NCBI GenBank assembly: GCA_900759385.1
Contig: CAAEUZ010000060.1
Coordinates: 1 to 13,075 of the forward strand
Length of the DNA stretch: 13,075 bases
From: an uncultured Oscillospiraceae bacterium
Lineage (GTDB): Bacteria; Bacillota; Clostridia; Oscillospirales; Oscillospiraceae
Direction: 5' to 3'
Shown here: piece by piece, positions 7,360 to 13,075 of the stretch
How the letters are laid out: every line of letters begins with the position of its first letter
Numbering within the stretch: the stretch's first letter is position 1
The notes under the pieces: generated by a model
Seen by the model: the letters and a program-made list of their open reading frames with translations, nothing else
Database searches by the model: none
Told to the model about the DNA's origin: nothing
Translations under genes and position numbers: made by a program

Positions 7360-7515
7360 ATGAGGTACATATGCGAGCTCTGCGGCTACGTCTACGACGA
7401 GAGCGAGGGTCTGGGGGAACTCGGCTACCCCGCCGGGACCAAGTTTGACGACCTGCCCGACGACTGGGTCTGCCCGCTCTGCGGCGCGGCCAAGGACGAA
7501 TTCCACCCCGAGTGA
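7360..7515 (+). CDS. Rubredoxin
   Basis: A 51-residue electron carrier. Two cysteine knuckles are complete: CELCG (Cys5, Cys8) and CPLCG (Cys38, Cys41), which together bind one iron. The family core GYVYDESEG and the FDDLPDDWVCP segment are also present, and the length is normal for a single-domain rubredoxin. The ATG at 7360 has AAGGAGGAGG 7 nt upstream. Rubredoxins of anaerobes pass electrons to rubrerythrin, superoxide reductase or flavodiiron oxygen reductases. No such partner is in this window, so the partner is unknown. It is followed by a strong terminator and preceded by the NifX-like gene, with which it probably shares a promoter. Confidence 0.97.
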   Translation: MRYICELCGYVYDESEGLGELGYPAGTKFDDLPDDWVCPLCGAAKDEFHPE

Positions 7516-7522
7516 AGGGTAT

Positions 7523-7569
7523 AGTCCCCCGGGCTGTACGGCATTTCCGGCCCCGGGGGACTGTATTTT
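7523..7569 (+). terminator. Rho-independent terminator after rubredoxin
   Basis: AGTCCCCCGGG (7523-7533) pairs with CCCGGGGGACT (7552-7562) in an 11-bp GC-rich stem; a small inner CGG/CCG stem lies in the loop. GTATTTTC follows. It begins 8 nt after the rubredoxin stop codon and separates that unit from the riboswitch-controlled operon. Confidence 0.82.
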
Positions 7570-7600
7570 CGCAAAAAAGCGCAAAAAATAAAATTTCCTC

Positions 7601-7628
7601 TTGACAAACCCGTCTACTGGCGTATAAT
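7601..7628 (+). promoter_or_regulatory. Strong sigma-A promoter for the lysine-type ABC transporter operon
   Basis: A perfect TTGACA (7601-7606) and a perfect TATAAT (7623-7628) are separated by 16 nt, with an A-rich stretch (7572-7592) just upstream that could act as an UP-like element. The start is expected near 7635, which places the whole lysine aptamer (from 7649) in the transcript. A near-perfect promoter fits control by premature termination, not by initiation. Confidence 0.88.
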
Positions 7629-7648
7629 AGCATCAATTTCATATGAAA

Positions 7649-7803
7649 GATAGAGGCGCGGCCGACAAGAGTACGCACGACATAACGCCAGACAGCGTGT
7701 GCGGAAAGGGGAAGCCGCCGAGGTGCCGCACAGGTGTCTGAGTGTGCGGTTGCCGGGCCGGGGGATAATATCCGTCGGACTGTCACGGTTGTGGAGCGCT
7801 ATC
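7649..7803 (+). promoter_or_regulatory. Lysine riboswitch (L-box aptamer)
   Basis: The leader carries the conserved core of the lysine riboswitch family in the right order. The closing P1 stem is GATAG (7649-7653) with CTATC (7799-7803). Within it are AGAGGCGCGG, the CAAGAGTA loop motif, GGAAAGGGGAAGCCGCCGAGG around 7703-7722 (the most diagnostic stretch), a P3 stem from CCGCAC/GTGCGG arms, a P4 region with GGGGATAATATCC followed by GTCGGACTGTCAC, and TGGAGCGCTATC closing the structure. This matches the five-helix junction aptamer that binds L-lysine. It lies between a consensus promoter and a rho-independent terminator, upstream of an amino acid ABC transporter. The expected logic is that lysine excess causes early termination. 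Recognition is by remembered consensus; a covariance search with the lysine riboswitch model would settle it. Confidence 0.93.
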
Positions 7804-7827
7804 GAAAACAAGTGAAAGCATTTTTTG

Positions 7828-7875
7828 CCGCCATGAGTTCTTCACCACCGGAAGGAGCTCAGGGCGGTTATTTTT
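7828..7875 (+). terminator. Riboswitch-controlled terminator (expression platform)
   Basis: CCGCC (7828-7832) pairs with GGCGG (7863-7867). After one mismatch, TGAGTTCTT (7834-7842) pairs with AAGGAGCTCA-type bases (7853-7861) including two G-U pairs, giving about 14 pairs and a 10-nt loop. TTATTTTTG follows directly (7868-7876). It lies 24 nt after the lysine aptamer and 107 nt before the first gene, the usual arrangement for transcriptional attenuation. A mutually exclusive pairing of aptamer 3' bases 7787-7796 with 7840-7849 is a candidate antiterminator (inference). Confidence 0.8.
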
Positions 7876-7982
7876 GTGTGCCGCAAGCACCGGGATTTTT
7901 TCCTTGAGCTTCACATTAGACACCAGCGGGCGTGAGACCCGCCGCGTAAAAACGCGCCGAAAAAGAGAAGCGAAAGGAAAAG
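7876..7982 (+). other. Structured leader between the riboswitch terminator and the first transporter gene
   Basis: About 107 nt without a gene. A short GTGC/GCAC hairpin (7878-7890) followed by CGGGATTTTTTCC may be a weak second terminator. Two further adjacent hairpins are visible: GCGGG/CCCGC (7926-7930 with 7938-7942) and CGCGT/ACGCG (7943-7947 with 7952-7956, loop AAAA). The ribosome binding site AAAGGA is at 7973-7978. A small ORF that crosses this region into the transporter gene has no ribosome binding site and is not called. Confidence 0.45.
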
Positions 7983-8927
7983 ATGAAAATGACCAGAAGA
8001 ATTCTTGCTATGCTCATGGCCCTCGTCATGGTGTTCGCCCTCGCCGCCTGCGGCAGCGAGAACACCGAGGCCACCCCCACCCCCGCCGCCACTGACGGCG
8101 CCACCGAGCCCAGCGCTGCCGCCACCGACGGCGCCAGCGGCACCGGCATCGACGTATCCACCATTGACGGCATCTCCGACGGCGTCCTGACCGTCGGCAT
8201 GGAGTGCGCCTACGCCCCCTACAACTGGACCCAGGTCGATGACGCCAACGGCGCCGTCCCCATAGCCAACCAGCCTGGCTCCTATGCTAACGGCTACGAC
8301 ATCATGATAGCCAAGGCCATCTGCGAGGCTTACGGCCTTGAACTCGAAGTCATGGCTCTCGACTGGGGCGGCCTGGCTCCCGCGATTGACGCCGGTACCA
8401 TTGACGTAGCCATCGCCGGCCAGAGCATGACTCCCGAGCGCCTCGCCGAGGTCGACATGGCCGGCCCGTACTACTACGCCGACATCGTTGTCGTCACCAA
8501 GGCCGACAGCGAATTCGCCTCTGCCCAGGGTATCTCCGAACTCTCCGGCGGCACCTGCACCGCCCAGGAGAGCACCATTTGGTACTCCACCTGCCTGCCC
8601 CAGATAGAGGGCGCCCAGATCCAGTCCGCCAGCGAGAGCGCCCCGGCCATGATTATGGCCGTCGAGAGCGGCACGGTTGACTTCATCTGCACCGACACCC
8701 CGACCGCCCGCGGCGCTGTCGCCACCTACGATGACCTGGTCATCCTCGACTTCACCGATTCCGAAGACAACTTCGAGGTCAGCGAGGGCGACATCAACAT
8801 CGGCATCTCCCTTGCCAAGGGCAACACCGCCCTGCTCGACGCCATCAACGCCGTGCTGGACGACTACACCGAGGACGACTTCATCTCCATGATGGACGAA
8901 GCCATTGCTATCCGCCCTGAGGTGTAA
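7983..8927 (+). CDS. Polar amino acid ABC transporter, substrate-binding lipoprotein (probably lysine)
   Basis: 314 residues. A lipoprotein signal (1-23) with lipobox LAAC and the lipidated Cys23 is followed by a low-complexity Thr/Ala/Pro/Gly/Ser linker (about 27-58) and a type 3 bacterial extracellular solute-binding domain (about 65-314). Family marks include GVLTVGMECAYAPYNW at the first strand, GYDIMIAKAICEAYGLELEVMALDWGGLAPAIDAGTIDVAIAG, and MTPERLAEVDMAGPYYY, whose Arg153 is the usual ligand-carboxylate residue. It captures an amino acid outside the membrane for the permease and ATPase encoded next. Lysine is inferred from the upstream lysine riboswitch, not from pocket residues. AAAGGA lies 4 nt before the ATG at 7983; the ATG at 7989 is an equally reasonable start and leaves the signal peptide intact. 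Confidence 0.93.
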   Translation: MKMTRRILAMLMALVMVFALAACGSENTEATPTPAATDGATEPSAAATDGASGTGIDVSTIDGISDGVLTVGMECAYAPYNWTQVDDANGAVPIANQPGSYANGYDIMIAKAICEAYGLELEVMALDWGGLAPAIDAGTIDVAIAGQSMTPERLAEVDMAGPYYYADIVVVTKADSEFASAQGISELSGGTCTAQESTIWYSTCLPQIEGAQIQSASESAPAMIMAVESGTVDFICTDTPTARGAVATYDDLVILDFTDSEDNFEVSEGDINIGISLAKGNTALLDAINAVLDDYTEDDFISMMDEAIAIRPEV

Positions 8928-8950
8928 TCGGAAACAACGCAACCCAAACC

Positions 8951-8995
8951 GGGCCGGGGGCTCACCCCCGGCCCTGATTTACGGGCGAGCGCCCG
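8951..8995 (+). repeat. Two tandem intercistronic hairpins after the binding-protein gene
   Basis: GGGCCGGGGG (8951-8960) and CCCCCGGCCC (8965-8974) form a perfect 10-bp stem with a 4-nt loop. Seven nt later, CGGGC (8982-8986) and GCCCG (8991-8995) form a second stem. No T-run follows either, so they are unlikely to be full terminators. Hairpins at this place in transporter operons commonly protect the upstream binding-protein mRNA and give it higher expression than the permease and ATPase. Confidence 0.7.
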
Positions 8996-9014
8996 ACGAA
9001 AGGACAGCAAATAC

Positions 9015-9917
9015 ATGGAGAAATTTATAGAACTGGGGCAGGACATAGTCAGCACAGTATCTAATTACTGGCCGCTGTACCTGCGCGGAATCGGCAACAC
9101 GCTTGCGCTTGCCATAGTCGCTACCCTCATCGGCTGCATAATCGGGTTCTGCTGTGGTGTACTCAACACCATCCCTTACTCGCAAAACGACTCGCCCGTC
9201 AAAAAGTTTTTCCTCAAGCTCATACGCGCCATAATCCGCATCTATGTTGAAGTGTTCCGCGGCACCCCCATGGTGCTTCAGGCCGTGTTCATATTCTACG
9301 GCCTGCCCTACTTTACCGACAGCCAGGTGTCCTTCCAGGGCAACTCCGGCGTGTGGATTGCATCGCTGGTTGTCGTATCCATCAACACCGGCGCATACAT
9401 GGCCGAGAGCGTGCGCGGCGGCATCATCTCCATTGACCCCGGCCAGACCGAGGGTGCCAAGGCCATAGGCATGAACCACTTCCAGACCATGACCAGCGTC
9501 ATCCTGCCTCAGGCCATACGAAATATCATGCCGCAGATAGGCAACAACTATATAATCAACGTCAAAGATACGTCCGTCATGTTCGTAATCGGCTTCCCCG
9601 ATTTCTTCTCGGCGCACCGGCAGATTGTCGGCATCAACTTCCAGTACTTCCCGAGCGCGGTTGTGGAAATGGGCGGATATCTCATCCTGACCCTCACGGC
9701 GTCGCTCCTGCTGCGTTGGCTCGAGCGCCGCATGGACGGCAAGAGCAGCTACGAGCTGGTACAAAACGACGACCTCACCATGACCGCCGGTACCTACAGC
9801 CACCCCGACCGCGGCACGCCGTTTGACGAGCGCAGCACGGAGTTCGACGGAGAAGAGCGCAAGCGTGTGCGCGAAAGCCTCAAAAACAGCAACGGAAGTT
9901 CAAGGGAGGGACGGTAA
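9015..9917 (+). CDS. Polar amino acid ABC transporter, permease (HisM/GlnP family)
   Basis: 300 residues. The membrane core (about 20-240) starts with the family LYLRGIGNTLALAIVATLIG segment, has VEVFRGTPMVLQAVFIFYGLP (79-98), and carries the EAA coupling loop EGAKAIGMNHFQTMTSVILPQ (146-166, Gly152), followed by GNNYIINVKDTSVMFVIG. About five membrane helices fit the HisMQ class; two copies would form the channel, since only one permease gene is present. Residues 243-300 are a highly charged hydrophilic extension (DERSTEFDGEERKRVRESLK and neighbours) absent from typical family members. It may be cytoplasmic, and part of its coding sequence doubles as the ribosome binding site AGGGAGGG of the next gene. 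The ATG at 9015 has AAAGGA 10 nt upstream. Its TAA abuts the ATPase ATG with no gap. Confidence 0.92.
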   Translation: MEKFIELGQDIVSTVSNYWPLYLRGIGNTLALAIVATLIGCIIGFCCGVLNTIPYSQNDSPVKKFFLKLIRAIIRIYVEVFRGTPMVLQAVFIFYGLPYFTDSQVSFQGNSGVWIASLVVVSINTGAYMAESVRGGIISIDPGQTEGAKAIGMNHFQTMTSVILPQAIRNIMPQIGNNYIINVKDTSVMFVIGFPDFFSAHRQIVGINFQYFPSAVVEMGGYLILTLTASLLLRWLERRMDGKSSYELVQNDDLTMTAGTYSHPDRGTPFDERSTEFDGEERKRVRESLKNSNGSSREGR

Positions 9918-10658
<741 letters not shown>

Positions 10659-10662
10659 GCGC

Positions 10663-10706
10663 AAAAACCGCCCCCGCTTTCAGTACGAAAGCGGGGGCGG
10701 TTTTTT
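10663..10706. terminator. Bidirectional rho-independent terminator
   Basis: AAAAACCGCCCCCGCTTT (10663-10680) pairs perfectly with AAAGCGGGGGCGGTTTTT (10688-10705), an 18-bp stem with a 7-nt loop. T-runs lie at the 3' side on both strands. It ends the ABC transporter operon on the plus strand and the convergent unknown-protein/metallopeptidase/HTH genes on the minus strand, whose last stop codon (TAA at 10707-10705) overlaps the stem end. Confidence 0.95.
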
Positions 10707-11199
10707 ATCCGTCCAGGTATCCTGCCCTGAGGAGCGTATATACGCGGCTGTGTACGTCCTTGTTAATCCGGCGCATGGCCTCGTCGGAGAGCACCGTCCC
10801 CTCGCGGCAGCCTTCCGCAAAGGTGCCGCCGAGTATGTATGCGCTCAGGTCCTGCGGCCGGCTGCCGAGCCCGAGCAGCTCCGGTGCGTCCCAGGAGCAG
10901 AGCTGCGAGGCCAGGAAAGCGTAGCTCATCACGTAGGTCCTGAACTCCTCCAGCTCCCCGGAGGCCGCCATCTTCCCTGCCGCCGCAAACATGCCCGCCT
11001 CGTCCGCGAGGCCGTCCACCAGCGCATAGTAGCGCAGCACGCTGCCGAGCTTTCCGCCCACCACTCCGTGCATGGTGCCGTAGAACTCCATATCCATCGC
11101 GCCCTGGTCCACGTGCCTGGCCTCCAGCTCCTCCGTGTCCCGGTAAATCATCCGCGTCAGGCAAAAGGCGCGCCGCTCCGGCGGCAGTTCGTTAAACAT
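10705..11199 (-). CDS. Unrecognised 164-residue protein
   Basis: I do not recognise a family. The ATG at 11199 is chosen because GGAGGT stands 6 nt upstream; the longer ORF would begin at TTG inside that site. The protein is soluble, with no signal peptide or membrane segment, and appears largely helical: an acidic first third (DTEELEARHVDQGAMDMEFY, about 21-40), a Gly-containing middle (GTMHGVVGGKLGSVLRYY, 41-58), helices near 64-100, and a C-terminal helix around 138-160. Three Cys (13, 101, 131) are not in a metal-binding arrangement. It is the last of three co-directional genes, 27 nt after the YgjP-like peptidase stop, and ends in the shared terminator. The gene is likely real, given its ribosome site, operon position and codon use like its neighbours. 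Function is unknown. Confidence 0.75.
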   Translation of the reverse strand: MFNELPPERRAFCLTRMIYRDTEELEARHVDQGAMDMEFYGTMHGVVGGKLGSVLRYYALVDGLADEAGMFAAAGKMAASGELEEFRTYVMSYAFLASQLCSWDAPELLGLGSRPQDLSAYILGGTFAEGCREGTVLSDEAMRRINKDVHSRVYTLLRAGYLDG

Positions 11200-11226
11200 G
11201 GCTACACCTCCAGTCAAAGCGCTGCA

Positions 11227-11913
11227 TCATCCCAGCATGGCCCGCGCCTCCCGCTCCCGCGGGAAAACGCCCGCCACCAGCGCGTGGAATTCCGGGCCGT
11301 GCCCACGCACACGCAGGTGCGCGAGCTCGTGCGCGACCACGTATTCAAGACAGAGCGGCGGCTTGGCCGCCAGCATCAGAGAGAACCGCACCGTGCCGCG
11401 CGCTGGGGTGCAGCTGCCCCAGCGTGTGCGCATATCCCGCAGCGACCACTTCGGCGCGGGCACGCCGAGCGCCGCGGCGTATTTCTCCACCAGCGCCGGC
11501 AGCCCGCGCTCCAGCTCACGGCGGTAGAGCGCCAGCAGTGCGGCCCGGCGCGCAGCCGCGTCCGCCCCCTCCGGCGCGCTGAGTGTGATGACACCGTCCC
11601 GCAGCACGGCCCCCGGCCTTCCCGTAACCACGCGCAGGGCGTACATGTATCCCCAGAGCGGCACGCTCTCGCCGGTGACGTACTGCAACGCGGCCGCCCT
11701 GCGCGCCAGTGCCGCCTCGCGGTGGGCCCGCACCCACTCGCCGCGCTCATTGGCCAGCGCCATGGCGGCCCCGACGCCCATGCGCCGCGGCGCCACGGCT
11801 TCAACGCTGCCGTCCGGCTTTACCGTGATGCGGAAAAGCTTCACGCTGCGGAAACGCAGCGTGAGCGGGATGCCGTTATTCAGGGTTTCGGAATACGCTC
11901 GTTCGGCCGGCAA
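11227..11913 (-). CDS. YgjP/DUF45-type zinc metallopeptidase (SprT-like fold)
   Basis: 228 residues. The N-terminal half has the beta-rich YgjP pattern (LTLRFRSVKLFRITVKPDGSV, then the WVRAH region). The C-terminal half carries the conserved RTRWGSC (162-168) and the zincin site HELAH (195-199, catalytic Glu196), followed by HGPEFH (205-210), where a downstream histidine supplies the third zinc ligand. Family members are predicted cytoplasmic metal-dependent peptidases with poorly known substrates. The start is TTG at 11913, an inference: an in-frame stop lies just upstream (11920-11922), GAGGAG precedes it by 10 nt, and no in-frame ATG or GTG is close by. A nearby ATG (11923) with the same ribosome site is out of frame and soon stops. 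It follows the HTH regulator gene by 20 nt. Confidence 0.85.
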   Translation of the reverse strand: MPAERAYSETLNNGIPLTLRFRSVKLFRITVKPDGSVEAVAPRRMGVGAAMALANERGEWVRAHREAALARRAAALQYVTGESVPLWGYMYALRVVTGRPGAVLRDGVITLSAPEGADAAARRAALLALYRRELERGLPALVEKYAAALGVPAPKWSLRDMRTRWGSCTPARGTVRFSLMLAAKPPLCLEYVVAHELAHLRVRGHGPEFHALVAGVFPREREARAMLG

Positions 11914-11933
11914 GCGCCGTCATCTCCTCGCTG

Positions 11934-12404
11934 TTATTTTTCGTCCGTCCGGCTGTTGTCGTTGTCACGGCCGCCTCCGTTAAAGCCGGTGGAGAGTATG
12001 CAGGTGCAGGCGGAAATGTAGCCGACTATAAGAATTATTGACCAGAAGTCGGCGTACCGGTAGCTCTCCTCCACGCCGGGCTGCAAGACCAGGGATATCG
12101 CCCAGATGCCCGCATAGTAAAGTATGAGGAACACGATGATCGACCAGAACACGAATCTGGCCGGCAGCGGAACCAGACCGGGCTGGCCGGAGGACCGCGC
12201 AGCCTGCACAGGGTATATGAGCGAGTCCACGCTCGTTGCAAACACCTGCGCTATGCGCTCGAGCGTGGCAAGATCCGGAAAGGAGACGCCGCGCTCCCAG
12301 TTGGACACTGTCTGCCGGGTCACTCCCAGCTGATCGGCCAGCTGCTCCTGGCTCAGGCAGCGCTCGTTGCGCAGCCTCTTTATATTTCTTGCGATGTCTG
12401 TCAT
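11934..12404 (-). CDS. Membrane-tethered XRE-family HTH transcriptional regulator
   Basis: 156 residues from the ATG at 12404, chosen because AGGAGGT stands 6 nt upstream and the promoter lies just before it; the longer ORF would run through the promoter. Residues 3-63 are a Cro/C1-type helix-turn-helix: IARNIKRLRNERCLSQEQLA, then LGVTRQTVSNWERGVSFPDL (26-45), the recognition helix being VTRQTVSNWERG. After a linker, two hydrophobic segments follow (about 84-107 and 119-138), then a short charged tail (DNDNSRTDEK). The DNA-binding head should be cytoplasmic and anchored at the membrane by the hairpin. Target and signal are unknown; autoregulation is plausible because the promoter is so close to the start. 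It is the first of three genes that also encode a zinc peptidase and an unknown protein. Confidence 0.9.
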   Translation of the reverse strand: MTDIARNIKRLRNERCLSQEQLADQLGVTRQTVSNWERGVSFPDLATLERIAQVFATSVDSLIYPVQAARSSGQPGLVPLPARFVFWSIIVFLILYYAGIWAISLVLQPGVEESYRYADFWSIILIVGYISACTCILSTGFNGGGRDNDNSRTDEK

Positions 12405-12425
12405 ATGAATACCTCCTGTGCCCTC

Positions 12426-12454
12426 AGTATAGGCGCCGGGAGGGTATTTTACAA
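12426..12454 (-). promoter_or_regulatory. Sigma-A promoter for the HTH regulator/metallopeptidase genes
   Basis: On the minus strand, TTGTAA (12454-12449) and TATACT (12431-12426) are separated by 17 nt. The start would be near 12419, giving a very short leader of about 15 nt that contains the AGGAGGT site. A GGCGCC palindrome lies in the spacer next to the -10 box and could be an operator, but there is no second copy to support this. Confidence 0.65.
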
Positions 12455-12499
12455 GCAAAGAGGCTTTTGCATGGCGCAAAATATATGTGTCGGGAGCCG

Positions 12500-13075
12500 T
12501 CAGGGCTGTACAAACTCCCTTTTCCAGATCAGGCGGTTCTCCACGAACTCCGCGCTCACACGGCCCGCGTCCAGGTGCCAGGCGAGGAAACTCCTGAGCG
12601 TGCTGCCCGCCAGGACGTACTGCTGGAAGTTCAGCTCCAGGCCCAGGTCGTCAAAGGCCAGCTTCAGCATATCCTCAAAGCTGCGCGGCTCCACGCACAG
12701 GCGCAGCACCAGCTCTCCGATCCGCTCTATGTACCGGCGGTTGAGCTCCGCGAGAGGGGCTATGTCCTTCTGTACCGGGGCGTGGGCGGGGACATACATC
12801 TCCGCCCCTATGCCGGGCAGCTTGTCCAGCGTATCCAGATAGGCCGCGACGTCATAGACAAAGGGGAAGCCGTACTTGCCCAGCGTCTCCTCGCTGGAGA
12901 GGCTGTCGGCGATGAAGGCCGTGCCGTCCGGCAGGAGGTAGCCGGCCATGTCGAAGAAGTGCCCGGGCAGGGGCAGCGCCTTAACCTCCGCGGGGAAGTC
13001 CGGGCCCGTCACGTCCTCGCACTCGCACGGCTGGGCCATGAGGAACTTGTGCCGGAGCGGCTTGGGCGGGGACCC
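12500..13075 (-). CDS. MBL-fold metallo-hydrolase, C-terminal part (5' end outside window)
   Basis: The reading frame is open to the window edge, so the ATG at 13039 is internal; 191 residues are visible. The second half of a metallo-beta-lactamase domain is present: LPLPGHFFDMAGY (metal-ligand His in the PGH motif), a strand with FIADSLSSEE (bridging Asp), and VPAHAPV (final metal-ligand His). The first HxHxDH motif would be upstream and cannot be checked. After about residue 120 of the visible part comes a helical region ending in a probable winged-helix module (EPRSFEDMLKLAFDDLG through AEFVENRLIWKREF), an arrangement seen in LACTB2-like MBL proteins. The substrate is unknown. The stop is 46 nt before the HTH promoter -35 box, and no clear terminator is visible there. 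Confidence 0.82.
   Translation of the reverse strand, partial: GSPPKPLRHKFLMAQPCECEDVTGPDFPAEVKALPLPGHFFDMAGYLLPDGTAFIADSLSSEETLGKYGFPFVYDVAAYLDTLDKLPGIGAEMYVPAHAPVQKDIAPLAELNRRYIERIGELVLRLCVEPRSFEDMLKLAFDDLGLELNFQQYVLAGSTLRSFLAWHLDAGRVSAEFVENRLIWKREFVQP

Noticed and set aside
7635..7870. T-box or other leader element instead of a lysine riboswitch
   Set aside because: No T-box sequence (AGGGTGGNACCGCG-like) is present, and the GGAAAGGGGAAGCCGCCGAGG stretch with matching P1 and P4 segments is specific to the lysine family.
7874..8095. Small ORF overlapping the leader and the binding-protein gene, considered as a leader peptide
   Set aside because: It has no ribosome binding site, its start lies inside the terminator T-run region, and the lysine aptamer already explains regulation. 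The sequence is Arg-rich out-of-frame translation of the lipoprotein gene.
10750..12021. Long open frame of 423 codons on the plus strand opposite the unknown protein and metallopeptidase genes
   Set aside because: It runs across three well-supported minus-strand genes, begins just after a bidirectional terminator, and its product is low-complexity and Arg/His/Pro-rich with no family features.
12455..12499. Terminator for the MBL-fold gene in the gap before the HTH promoter
   Set aside because: Only a weak GCAAA/TTTGC hairpin is visible and it overlaps the promoter -35 region; it has no convincing T-run.

Overview
The window is GC-rich, gene-dense bacterial DNA. It has ATGA/GTGA gene overlaps, strong GGAGG-type ribosome binding sites, sigma-A style promoters, lipobox lipoproteins, a rubredoxin and an oxygen-labile Fe-S fumarase. 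Together these point to an anaerobic, high-GC member of the Clostridia (Firmicutes), possibly gut Oscillospiraceae-like. The lineage is inferred from gene content and style; no marker gene proves it. I see no rRNA, tRNA, CRISPR array, insertion sequence or prophage.

Left part (1-5754, all minus strand, read right to left): a probable operon of a CoA-disulfide reductase with a rhodanese tail, an NAD(P)-malic enzyme, and the alpha and beta subunits of a class I Fe-S fumarate hydratase. The first four genes are joined by 1-4 nt overlaps. They are followed after 25 nt by a membrane-anchored SGNH hydrolase and then by a DUF4358-type lipoprotein cut by the window start. The metabolic core interconverts fumarate, malate and pyruvate beside a pyridine-nucleotide thiol/disulfide enzyme. 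An MscS-type channel (5755-6630) lies upstream with its own promoter.

Middle (6631-10706, plus strand): a promoter drives a NifX/NifB-C-terminal-like cofactor-binding protein with a His/Cys-rich tail, followed by rubredoxin and a strong terminator. Next comes a near-consensus promoter (TTGACA-16-TATAAT), a roughly 350 nt leader containing a lysine riboswitch (L-box) with a rho-independent terminator, and a three-gene polar amino acid ABC transporter (binding lipoprotein, permease, ATPase) closed by a bidirectional terminator. The riboswitch suggests that lysine, or a lysine-like cation, is the transported substrate.

Right part (10705-13075, minus strand): a three-gene set with its own promoter encodes a membrane-tethered XRE-type HTH regulator, a YgjP/DUF45 zinc metallopeptidase and an unrecognised 164-residue protein. 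Upstream is the C-terminal part of a metallo-beta-lactamase-fold hydrolase whose start lies beyond the window.

The most notable items are the lysine-riboswitch-controlled ABC transporter, the compact CoA-disulfide reductase/malic enzyme/fumarase operon, the NifX-like/rubredoxin pair, and the HTH-membrane regulator next to a zinc peptidase and an orphan protein. None of these is clearly a wholly new system.
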